From: a virus
IMG/VR virus record: IMGVR_UViG_3300020207_000018
Location: 1-64,000 of that record
Length of the DNA: 64,000 nucleotides
Strand: one strand, 5' to 3'
The notes below the pieces were generated by a model. It worked only from the letters and a program-made list of their open reading frames with translations, did not search any database and had not been told where the DNA came from. Shown here one piece after another: positions 31,545 to 39,402 of this stretch (its first letter is position 1; every line of letters starts with the position of its first letter). Both the position numbers and the translations under genes were made by a program.

Positions 31545-33125
31545 CTAAGACTGCTCTAAAAACCATCTATCGCCATTTGAGTCAACAAAAGTATCATTTT
31601 CTTCTTGACCAAATACGCCTGGTGGCAAGATATCATCTTCAATTAACTTCTGCTGTTCAGCATACAGTAAGTTTTTTACCGCATGATCAGTTAAATGGAA
31701 GAAGTAGTCGGTTGTAATAAACCAACTAAAAAGAACTAAATTCATGACCATGTCGTCATGATATCCTCTATCTGCTTCGAATGATGAACCCTTGTTAACA
31801 AAGGTCATTAACTCCGTGATTGTAGCACGGTCTACGAGTAATAGTTTATTTTCCTCTAATAATTCTTTCATGGTAGAACAACCAACCCTTTTGATTCTTC
31901 TACTCATTGTTATCCCTATGTCATCTGCTTTAGTCTGTCCTTGAACAAATACGTTTGGGTATTCTATATCATAATGTAACTGTTTTGCTACCATGCCACC
32001 TTCGGCATTGTTCTCAATAATAACTAATGCATCATTATAGGGTCTGCAATACTTATTTATAAAATCTGGGTAGAGCATAGGACTTATAGTATTATCTCTA
32101 TAAGTACACACTTGTTTAAATGGTTTAGATGTAACATCGAAGATACTAAATGTAGAGAAGTCAATACCTCTTCCTTGAGATACATCAACGGTACAAACAT
32201 ATACGTGGTCCTTAATAGGTTTTTCGTAGACGTTAACACCATCTCTATTCCAATCTGGATCAACTGCTCTCATACCTAATAAAGTATTACTATTGATCAG
32301 TGTGTTACCTGTACCTAAGAAACTATTACCATACTCTTGTTCAAACTGTGCTTCTGAGGTGTTTGCAATGGTTTCTTTCTTCCATTCTTCATCTCTGCCA
32401 GGCACATCATACCAGTTGATTGTGAATGGTTTATACTCAGATTGTTCATGTATTGCAGATTCGTATATCTTATGGAACATATTACCCACACCATTTGCAG
32501 TTGATGTAATGATAACTTTAGAGTCTTTACCTGAGGTAACTACAGGATATGTAGCAGTATAGAATGTCTCTGCATCTTCTACGAATGCAAACTCATCGAG
32601 GTATAACATGTTAATTGACATACCACGAATAGATGATGAAGATGTTGCAGCTGCCACGATCTTGGAATCGTTACCAAATTCTATATTACCCTTGTTAAGT
32701 ATCTTTACACCTGGTTGGAGAAAGAATGGAACAGTCTCCAACATGGTTACGATACGTGCTATCATCTCCCTTGCAATTGCACCTTTGTTCGCTAGGATCG
32801 CAACCGTGACTTCGGGAGTGAACAGTAGATACCATAGTAGATATGCACAAGAAGTAATAGATTTACCTGACTGTCTAGCAGCTAGAACTACACTAAAACG
32901 ACTATCTTTGAAATGATTAATTAACTTTTCTTGGTAACCACGAAGATTAAATGGTACAAGACCTTCATCTAGTGATATAATTTGTGTATAGTTTTGAATA
33001 AAATGACAAGGGTCAGTAGAACACTTCATGTATTCTTTCAACTCTTCTTCGGTATATTGGTGTTCTACTCCTGCACGTTTGACAAGATTATTACCAAGAT
33101 AACCTTCGTTTTTTGCCTTAACCAT
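31545..33125 (-). CDS. 17: Terminase large subunit gp17
   Basis: gp17 is the packaging motor and nuclease. The product is 526 aa (T4: 610). ATPase motifs: Walker A LAARQSGKSIT, Walker B NMLYLDEFAFV, coupling motif IITSTANGVG. Nuclease acidic residues: VCTVDVSQGRGIDFS, ALVIIENNAEGG and GYHDDMVMNLVLF. The ATG overlaps the stop of gene 16 (TAATG). Confidence 0.97.
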   Translation of the reverse strand: MVKAKNEGYLGNNLVKRAGVEHQYTEEELKEYMKCSTDPCHFIQNYTQIISLDEGLVPFNLRGYQEKLINHFKDSRFSVVLAARQSGKSITSCAYLLWYLLFTPEVTVAILANKGAIAREMIARIVTMLETVPFFLQPGVKILNKGNIEFGNDSKIVAAATSSSSIRGMSINMLYLDEFAFVEDAETFYTATYPVVTSGKDSKVIITSTANGVGNMFHKIYESAIHEQSEYKPFTINWYDVPGRDEEWKKETIANTSEAQFEQEYGNSFLGTGNTLINSNTLLGMRAVDPDWNRDGVNVYEKPIKDHVYVCTVDVSQGRGIDFSTFSIFDVTSKPFKQVCTYRDNTISPMLYPDFINKYCRPYNDALVIIENNAEGGMVAKQLHYDIEYPNVFVQGQTKADDIGITMSRRIKRVGCSTMKELLEENKLLLVDRATITELMTFVNKGSSFEADRGYHDDMVMNLVLFSWFITTDYFFHLTDHAVKNLLYAEQQKLIEDDILPPGVFGQEENDTFVDSNGDRWFLEQS

Positions 33126-33523
33126 TAATCTTTATTCTTTTTTAAAAACTTTTGCAACTCAGACGTTGACCCAACATACAAGTGATTGTGTTGTGTTCCT
33201 ATCTTTTGTGTTTCTTCGTCTTCTAGTTTCTTTAACTTGCTTTGTAGGTCTATAAGTTTTTCTGCTGTTTCACCCACTGTTTTAATAAGTTGACCTGCAA
33301 CTTCATAGGCCCGTGGATGTTCTGTCTCTTTGGATAGTTCTAAGATGCCATCGATTGCATCTTGTCCTCGTTCTACGAGATTATAGAGATTCTCTCTAGC
33401 GTATCGGTAGTCTGTTTCAATGTTGTCTGTTCTATCAGGCAACTTCTTAACAACTTCAGCTGTTTGAGTTTTAATTTCTGATTCGATATCCAAGATATCG
33501 TTTAATTTTTCGTCTGTGTTCAT
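33125..33523 (-). CDS. 16: Terminase small subunit gp16
   Basis: gp16 recognises phage DNA and stimulates gp17. The product is 132 aa (T4: 164). It is helical, with DYRYARENLYNLVERGQDAI and EVAGQLIKTVGETAEKLIDL, the marine gp16 pattern. It lies directly before gene 17 with overlapping stop and start. Confidence 0.88.
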   Translation of the reverse strand: MNTDEKLNDILDIESEIKTQTAEVVKKLPDRTDNIETDYRYARENLYNLVERGQDAIDGILELSKETEHPRAYEVAGQLIKTVGETAEKLIDLQSKLKKLEDEETQKIGTQHNHLYVGSTSELQKFLKKNKD

Positions 33524-33537
33524 ACTATATTTGACTA

Positions 33538-34584
33538 TTATGTAGAGTCTGTTGTAACTGTATCGGCATAATCGATGTTTGTACCATCGTCATAGAACGT
33601 TACAGTTTCAGCAACTACAAAGGTGTCACCTGGTTCTACAGAACCTACAAACATAATAGTTTTAGGTTCATCTAAAGTTATTGCAGCTGATAAAACTATT
33701 GATAATCTATCTTCTGCAATACTACTAATCGTTGGATTAGGTGTGTTACCTGTATAAAAAACTTCGTCTTCTACATTTATCTTACTATTTATTGCAGTAT
33801 CAAAAGTCACTGTTGTAGAATTAGATACGACATTTGCAACAGCTGAAAATGCAGGTTCATAGTGTTTGACTTCTTTAACTAGACCAGAACTATTGATTTG
33901 AGATGTTGTAAACTGTCCAGATCCGTCTGATATAAAGTCTCTTTCGATAACATTAGTAATGATATCACCTGTGTAAACTGGTCCAAAGAAGTATAACTTC
34001 ATTGTAAACCCTAATGTATATTCTATAACTCTTCTACTTTCAAAGTCTGCCTCGTAATCGTCTGTCATAGACACACTGTTTAAAACAATAGGCACGTCTC
34101 TGACCTCAGACATATCATCTATCATCTTCATTGTTACTGTATATTCAGGTTGAAAATATGGTAATATTTGTTCTACAATCTGCAATGCATCGTTTTGATT
34201 TTTAGCTAGTACTGATAACTCAAACTCTATATCATATGGTGCTGGTGAATACTGAAATTTTCTATCGGTGTTGTTTGTCTCTATTGTTGCTTTCTTTGTT
34301 CTTATTAACTTGTTCTGTTGTCTATTTGCATCGTAGTTAAATGCTGAAATTTGGAATGCCATTCTTGGCAAACTAATAGCACTTCTATTGTTATCTGTTA
34401 GATCAGGCTCTTCTGCTAGTCTGTTTATAAATTTTTGAGCAGGACCATATGAGATTGGCACTAATGTTCGAGATAGTACTGTACCATCTGATTTTGTTTT
34501 TTTGATATAGATATTATTGAACAAGGTACCAAATATTGATACCGATCTCTTAATAGTTTCGTTATAAAAATAAGTACCGAACAT
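33538..34584 (-). CDS. 15: Tail sheath stabilizer/completion protein gp15
   Basis: gp15 caps the tail and joins it to the head. The product is 348 aa (T4: 272). MFGTYFYNETIKRSVSIFGT and FNNIYIKK are the usual start; SYGPAQKFINRLAEEPDL, MAFQISAFNYDANRQQNK and the DIEFELSVLAKNQNDALQIV region match well. The last ~120 residues form a beta-rich extension beyond the T4 length. Its ATG touches the end of gene 14. Confidence 0.93.
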   Translation of the reverse strand: MFGTYFYNETIKRSVSIFGTLFNNIYIKKTKSDGTVLSRTLVPISYGPAQKFINRLAEEPDLTDNNRSAISLPRMAFQISAFNYDANRQQNKLIRTKKATIETNNTDRKFQYSPAPYDIEFELSVLAKNQNDALQIVEQILPYFQPEYTVTMKMIDDMSEVRDVPIVLNSVSMTDDYEADFESRRVIEYTLGFTMKLYFFGPVYTGDIITNVIERDFISDGSGQFTTSQINSSGLVKEVKHYEPAFSAVANVVSNSTTVTFDTAINSKINVEDEVFYTGNTPNPTISSIAEDRLSIVLSAAITLDEPKTIMFVGSVEPGDTFVVAETVTFYDDGTNIDYADTVTTDST

Positions 34585-35438
34585 TATGGTTCACCAAATG
34601 GATTAGTTTCACTGAAGTCTAAGTATGAAGACTCAGCATCTTCAAATTCTTTATTGTCTGCCTGAGGATCGTTAGACATAGTCATAACGTCATCAACCGA
34701 TGAGACTGTAAATGAGGCTGATGAAACAGCACCTAGTAATACATCACCAGTCTCTAGTGTTGTTGTATTATCTTTAAGTCTGAGTAATCTTGTATCTGCT
34801 CTCCATAGAACAACTTCACCCACAACTGTACCATTTAGTGTGACATCTTCATTGACTGCAAACGTTCCTGTACCACCAGCATCCATTGTTAGATCAATGC
34901 TGTATGCTTGTTCGTCTTCTATCTGATCTATGCCTGAGATATCTGTATCAAAATCTTCACCACTATATTCAAACAATTCACATCTAAGTTTAAATACAAA
35001 TAGTTTACCAACTTGATAGAAAGGGTCTTCGTGTTCTACAAATTTGATTTCAAACATTGAACCTGATAAAGGAAAATATATCAGATCGCCTTCGTTAGGT
35101 CTTAGTGATGTTGCAAGGTTTGTATCTAAAGAAATGAATCTTTCCCATGACCTCAGAGAAATGACAAAGGTCGCTTGATCTCTAACTTGAATACCAAACT
35201 TAGACATGAGATCGCCTTCGCCTTCAAAACCATCAGTGTTTTCGATATACATCTCAACACTGTATGCATCACCAAAAGTGGACTGAACATCTTCATTAAA
35301 GATTGTGTCTTCTTCTACAATTTCTCTTGGTAAATAAAATGTTTCATGACCATACATACGTAGAGCTTCGACAACGATATCTTCATAAAGATGTTGCTCA
35401 GTGTTAACTGCATGATTAAAAAACACATTTGTTGGCAT
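34584..35438 (-). CDS. 14: Neck protein gp14
   Basis: gp14 forms the neck with gp13. The product is 284 aa (T4: 256). MPTNVFFNHAVNTEQHLYED, IVVEALRMYGHETFYLPREI and LIYFPLSGSMFEIKFVEHED match the family. A beta-rich insertion near residues 185-240 (GTGTFAVNEDVTLNGTVVG) is typical of the marine group. The gene starts three bases before the end of gene 13. Confidence 0.95.
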   Translation of the reverse strand: MPTNVFFNHAVNTEQHLYEDIVVEALRMYGHETFYLPREIVEEDTIFNEDVQSTFGDAYSVEMYIENTDGFEGEGDLMSKFGIQVRDQATFVISLRSWERFISLDTNLATSLRPNEGDLIYFPLSGSMFEIKFVEHEDPFYQVGKLFVFKLRCELFEYSGEDFDTDISGIDQIEDEQAYSIDLTMDAGGTGTFAVNEDVTLNGTVVGEVVLWRADTRLLRLKDNTTTLETGDVLLGAVSSASFTVSSVDDVMTMSNDPQADNKEFEDAESSYLDFSETNPFGEP

Positions 35439-35440
35439 AA

Positions 35441-36256
35441 TTAACCTATCATATCAAGTACTGGCATTTCGTGGTTCAGTCTTGATTCTTCTTCTAATCT
35501 TCGAATTTCTTCCTGTGCTTCTGATTTCATTTGAGAAGCATCTAATTGTACACCACCTGGCAATGCAATACCTGTAAACTTGGATAAATTTTCACCCCAT
35601 TGATACTTGACTAATGCTGTGGCATATTTCTTTAACCACATATCATCGTATACATCTGTAAATGTAGTTGGGTCTAACTTTCTATAACACTCAATGATAA
35701 TGTATTCATTGGCGCTAATACTATCGACATCCATATCTAGGTACAATCTGTTCATATGTTGATTGTATCTAATTGGTTGTCTGCCAACTAACACTCTATC
35801 TAACAACTGAATGTGTTGTTGTACTTGTGTGTAGTATAAGATATTTGTTGAAGTTAAATCCCAAAGATCATTCAATCTTAATTGATATCTAAGATCAAAC
35901 ATATTGAGGTTGTTTTTGTCGTGGAATGGAAAGATGTTCATTACTGCTGTAACAAACTCAGGCAATACGATATAGTTTTGTTGAAGTTCAAATGCTTCAT
36001 CATCGTATGCATGTGTACCAGCTGCACTCTCAGTTAAAGACTCATTCGTCTTCATAGTAGTTTTTTTGGCACTGGTTATCTTGTGCTTTAGATACACCTT
36101 CATCGAGCCATCGTAATGGTACTGATAAAAGTACTGTAGCGCTTCGTCTACTCTATCATCTAATTGATCTTCATCAACGTTGATTTCAAGAACAGGCGCA
36201 CCAAGTTTTCTTTTGATGTATTCTTTTAATTCGTCTTTGGTTGTTGGTTTTGCCAT
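35441..36256 (-). CDS. 13: Neck protein gp13
   Basis: The product is 271 aa (T4: 309). MAKPTTKDELKEYIKRKLGA, PVLEINVDEDQLDDRVDEAL, QYFYQYHYDG and the ending region LVKYQWGENLSKFTGIALPG match gp13 of marine T4-like phages. An AGGA ribosome site and a late-promoter variant (CATAAATA) lie upstream. Confidence 0.95.
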   Translation of the reverse strand: MAKPTTKDELKEYIKRKLGAPVLEINVDEDQLDDRVDEALQYFYQYHYDGSMKVYLKHKITSAKKTTMKTNESLTESAAGTHAYDDEAFELQQNYIVLPEFVTAVMNIFPFHDKNNLNMFDLRYQLRLNDLWDLTSTNILYYTQVQQHIQLLDRVLVGRQPIRYNQHMNRLYLDMDVDSISANEYIIIECYRKLDPTTFTDVYDDMWLKKYATALVKYQWGENLSKFTGIALPGGVQLDASQMKSEAQEEIRRLEEESRLNHEMPVLDMIG

Positions 36257-36281
36257 AAGTAGTATTCCTGTCTGCTACTAC

Positions 36282-36289
36282 TATTTATG
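36282..36289 (-). promoter_or_regulatory. Late promoter variant CATAAATA of gene 13
   Basis: One mismatch to TATAAATA, 26 bases before the gene 13 ATG, with a ribosome site in the leader. It may drive genes 13 to 15 and the terminase. Confidence 0.55.
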
Positions 36290-36295
36290 CAAATT

Positions 36296-36556
36296 CTAAT
36301 CTTGGAAATATGTTTTAGTTTGGAGTCTATCAAGTTTTTCGTCAATTCTCTCCATAGTTTCGATGATACGACCTAAATCTTTGTCTAGTTCAGTTCTGGT
36401 GACATATTCTTTTGCTACTTCTTCACGTGTCTTATTGATTAAAATATCTAATCTTTTTTGTTCGGACAATATGTTACGTACTAGCAAACCTATCGGTGCT
36501 AATATAAACGTAAGAAGTACATTCCATATGATGTGAGCGTCTATAACTATTTCCAT
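36296..36556 (-). CDS. Membrane-anchored coiled-coil protein (86 aa)
   Basis: The product has an N-terminal hydrophobic helix (IIWNVLLTFILAPIGLLV) and a long charged coiled coil (EEVAKEYVTRTELDKDLGRI ... MERIDEKLDRLQ). Similar small proteins occur beside neck genes of marine T4-like phages. A spanin-like role is possible but there is no lipobox. A perfect late promoter ends six bases before the ATG and no ribosome site is present. Confidence 0.65.
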   Translation of the reverse strand: MEIVIDAHIIWNVLLTFILAPIGLLVRNILSEQKRLDILINKTREEVAKEYVTRTELDKDLGRIIETMERIDEKLDRLQTKTYFQD

Positions 36557-36562
36557 ATAATC

Positions 36563-36570
36563 TATTTATA
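36563..36570 (-). promoter_or_regulatory. Late promoter TATAAATA abutting the 86-aa gene start
   Basis: A perfect octamer ending six bases before the ATG at 36556, the same spacing as at gene 20, with no Shine-Dalgarno sequence between. It overlaps the last codons of the upstream oxygenase gene. Confidence 0.65.
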
Positions 36571-37261
36571 GGATCAAGTTGCCGCTTTCGTCTATATCAT
36601 ACTCAAAATTTGAATCATTCCAACCAATTCGTGAATTTTTATCATCCATGCAATTGACATCTAAATTAAAAGATATACTGTATCGATCTTTGTTTGTTAG
36701 ATTGGGTTCGACCATATGCATTAACCCACTAGGAAAAATGTATAAGTGACCTGTCTTAGGTTGTATCTGATAAGATTCAATCATTCTATTGTTGCCAGGA
36801 AATGCTCCTGCAACTTTATGATTTGTATCTATGAAAGTTAAATCGCCTTCGTCACCATCAGCATGTATATAAAATACACCTGAATAGAAACAACCATTGT
36901 GTAAGTGAGGTCTGTTCCATGCACCATTGTCATTAATGTTAGCCCATGAGTTATGCATATCAACACGGTGTGCATCTTTGTTTAATCCCATGAAAGGTAA
37001 TAACTCGTCTCTGACTAAACGTTTAATTGATCTTATACATTTAATAAAAGTTGGATGTTGATCGCAACCATCATTTGATTGCCAACCTGTATATGCATTT
37101 GATATCTTTCGACCAACAGGATCTTTCTTTCGCATACCATCAATCTCTCTTTTTAAGAGATCAAAGTATTCTGCATTCATCAATGTAGGTTCTTTATCTG
37201 CATCTTTGCCTAAAAAATCTCTATGAAAAACAAATGCAGGAAATAATAATTTTACACTCAT
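36566..37261 (-). CDS. 2OG-Fe(II) dioxygenase-like protein (PF13759-type)
   Basis: The product is 231 aa. SWANINDNGAWNRPHLHNGC with YSGVFYIHADGDEGDLTFID, then LYIFPSGLMHMVEPNLTN and RYSISFNLDVNC give the PF13759 pattern; the two His of H-L-H, the distal His and the Arg are all there. Such proteins are frequent in marine T4-like phages. Its stop and the next gene's start overlap (37258-37261 area), linking it to the DUF6065 and oxygenase genes. The substrate is unknown. Confidence 0.87.
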   Translation of the reverse strand: MSVKLLFPAFVFHRDFLGKDADKEPTLMNAEYFDLLKREIDGMRKKDPVGRKISNAYTGWQSNDGCDQHPTFIKCIRSIKRLVRDELLPFMGLNKDAHRVDMHNSWANINDNGAWNRPHLHNGCFYSGVFYIHADGDEGDLTFIDTNHKVAGAFPGNNRMIESYQIQPKTGHLYIFPSGLMHMVEPNLTNKDRYSISFNLDVNCMDDKNSRIGWNDSNFEYDIDESGNLIL

Positions 37262-38106
37262 TCTTCTACCTCATTATGAAAAGGACATTCAGGTGGTGGT
37301 TCATCTTCTTTGAAGTATTTACCTTTTTCTTGCCAATAACCTTCGTTTCTATATGGCCCAAGTTTAGTTCCCCTTAGTCTTGATTCATCGGAGTATTCTC
37401 TTCTACCTTGTTCATCCATAGACATCATTTCTGCATGTGAAGTTACTGAACTTCTGTTGTCCTGAAATTCTCTAGGACTACGTAATGTATACGTAGAATT
37501 CCATTCTTCTCTTTTAAAAGGAATAACCTGACACAATGGTGTGCCTTTTTTTATAGTAAATGAATGATTAACTCTAGGATAAAAAATTATTTGTGAATTA
37601 TCTTGGCTCACATTGAACTTATCTGTATCGATAATTCCTTGCCATGTAGCAAAGTATCTATTTTGAAATAAGAAAGGGTCTAAGTAAAGACATGAATAAC
37701 CCTCTGGTGTTATAATGTTCCATGGGTTTCTCATTTTAAATGCATCTTTGACAGGACCATCATCGCCAAAATAATCGAAAGCATTTTCAAATTGTTCTTT
37801 GGGGTGTGTAGGTGAAGCGTAATGTTCTCCTGAAGGATCGAAAGTTCTAACGTCTGTTGTACTTACACCGTCTTTTGCATTGTTACCTACGATAACTTCC
37901 ATGTCTCTGTTTGCAAGTAGGTACCAACCACTCTTTAACCAATCATCCATAGCAGGACATGCTCTGATAGTTTGAGTATTAACACCACGTACTACTGCAT
38001 TTACTTTAATTCTTTTCCACCAATCTGGATGCCATTTCTTTGCAAGAACTGGTTTAAAGTCTCTGAGAGTCTTCTCGTTATATGTAATAAAGTCTATCGT
38101 TGGCAT
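37258..38106 (-). CDS. DUF6065-like protein (282 aa)
   Basis: The pattern C-P-A-M-x-D-W-L-K-S-G-W-Y-L-L-A-N-R-D, NPWNIITPEGYSCLYLDP, FATWQGIIDTD, FYPRVNHSFTIKKGTPL and CQVIPFKREEW is that of the DUF6065 family, a group of unknown function whose members sit near sugar or oxygenase genes. The C-terminus has ECPFHNEVE. No export signal. It overlaps oxygenase genes at both ends, which suggests one functional unit. Confidence 0.78.
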   Translation of the reverse strand: MPTIDFITYNEKTLRDFKPVLAKKWHPDWWKRIKVNAVVRGVNTQTIRACPAMDDWLKSGWYLLANRDMEVIVGNNAKDGVSTTDVRTFDPSGEHYASPTHPKEQFENAFDYFGDDGPVKDAFKMRNPWNIITPEGYSCLYLDPFLFQNRYFATWQGIIDTDKFNVSQDNSQIIFYPRVNHSFTIKKGTPLCQVIPFKREEWNSTYTLRSPREFQDNRSSVTSHAEMMSMDEQGRREYSDESRLRGTKLGPYRNEGYWQEKGKYFKEDEPPPECPFHNEVEE

Positions 38107-38815
38107 TATAAAACTCTTCGCTAACTCCTATCTCTACTTCATCGCCTCTTAAAACAATTGATCTTCTATCCATGTATCTAGCAGTTTCATTTGGTGCATC
38201 TGCACCGTGTGGTATTCTGCCGTCAAACATTACTAATCTATTTGGTACAAACTCCACTTCAGCGATTTGGTGGTTTTTAATATGTTCGTTTCTACCTTCT
38301 AAACCCTGTTGAGGTTCATCATATAATCTTAATGTGCCACCCCATTCGGGATTCCAATATGTATTGTAATAGTATAAGAAAGATAAATTCCATGAATCAT
38401 TAGTATCACAATCTGCATGAGTTGTTCCATGACAACCCATTGTCTGTGAGTTTAAACCCATGTACTGAAATCTTTTCCATTTGAAACCGAAATCTGTACA
38501 TATTCTTCTATTTAGATAGTGAGCAGGATAAGAATCTTTCTTATCAATATCTCCTTCAACATTGTGAAATCCGAAATCTTTATTGTCCCGATCAGCCTTG
38601 AAGAAACTTGCACCCCAAAAACTATGGTGAGGTAATCCTGTTGGGCTTTCGCTACCCACTTGATTTGTTTTAGACCAAATATTACTGCTTGTAAATCTTT
38701 GATTAATCCAATGCCATATAGAAGTCTCTAAGTAATTATCAATTATGTAGACTTTATCTAAAGGTAATGATTGAATATGAAAAGGAGAATCAACCTTTTC
38801 TACAAGCAGGCTCAT
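38078..38815 (-). CDS. 2OG-Fe(II) dioxygenase-like protein
   Basis: The product is 245 aa. The H-x-D pair is in GTTHADCDTND, followed by LSFLYYYNTYWNPEWGGTLR, the distal His in GRIPHGADAPNE and the Arg in RRSIVLRGDE, as in prolyl-hydroxylase-type oxygenases. The WNPEWGGTLRLYDE strand is the clearest mark. It overlaps the DUF6065 gene by 29 bases. Together with the gene at 36566 this makes two oxygenases in a three-gene unit; the substrate is unknown. Confidence 0.88.
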   Translation of the reverse strand: MSLLVEKVDSPFHIQSLPLDKVYIIDNYLETSIWHWINQRFTSSNIWSKTNQVGSESPTGLPHHSFWGASFFKADRDNKDFGFHNVEGDIDKKDSYPAHYLNRRICTDFGFKWKRFQYMGLNSQTMGCHGTTHADCDTNDSWNLSFLYYYNTYWNPEWGGTLRLYDEPQQGLEGRNEHIKNHQIAEVEFVPNRLVMFDGRIPHGADAPNETARYMDRRSIVLRGDEVEIGVSEEFYNANDRLYYI

Positions 38816-38816
38816 T

Positions 38817-39368
38817 TTATGCTATTAATGACTTTTGAGGTGATGGAAAATTATTTGAATAATACTCAAAGTCTTGTAGTGTGTCTTCTCTTGTTTCGCC
38901 TATTTCATTACATACATTAACGTATACATTCCATATAACGTCTGAATATTCCATAACTCTTCTTGCATCTGATCTTAAAGGGTGATTTGAGCCCTCTCTT
39001 CCTGCTATAGTTACTTCTAGTAAATCACGGAAACCATATGCTTGTACTTGATCATCGATATAGTTTTGAGCCATATCAGATAGTTTGTTTGCATACTGAT
39101 TGTTTAATGAAACACCAGCAGGTGGTTCAGACTGATTGATATATTCTTCGATAGCATCTATTTCATCTGAGTTTAGATTTATTTTGACCTGATCGTTAAA
39201 ACATTTATCTTCTTCCCATTTCTCAATTTTAACTTCGATGTCATCGTACACCAATACATCATATTCAAAACCAAGATTTGGTCTATCTGTGTTTTCGAAA
39301 GAGTATTCTAATCCATTTGGTTTTCTAATGATTAGATTACTGTTTTCATCATAAATTAACATATTCAT
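38817..39368 (-). CDS. Hypothetical acidic protein (183 aa)
   Basis: The frame is open to a GTG at 39386, but a GAGG sequence stands before the ATG at 39368, which I choose. The product starts MNMLIYDENSNLIIRKPNGL, has a strand-rich N-terminal half and a helical C-terminal half (QYANKLSDMAQNYIDDQVQA). No family is recognised. It ends one base before the oxygenase gene and probably shares its message. Confidence 0.65.
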   Translation of the reverse strand: MNMLIYDENSNLIIRKPNGLEYSFENTDRPNLGFEYDVLVYDDIEVKIEKWEEDKCFNDQVKINLNSDEIDAIEEYINQSEPPAGVSLNNQYANKLSDMAQNYIDDQVQAYGFRDLLEVTIAGREGSNHPLRSDARRVMEYSDVIWNVYVNVCNEIGETREDTLQDFEYYSNNFPSPQKSLIA

Positions 39369-39402
39369 AATTACCTCATTATACACTTGTGTGTGTTAAA
39401 TT

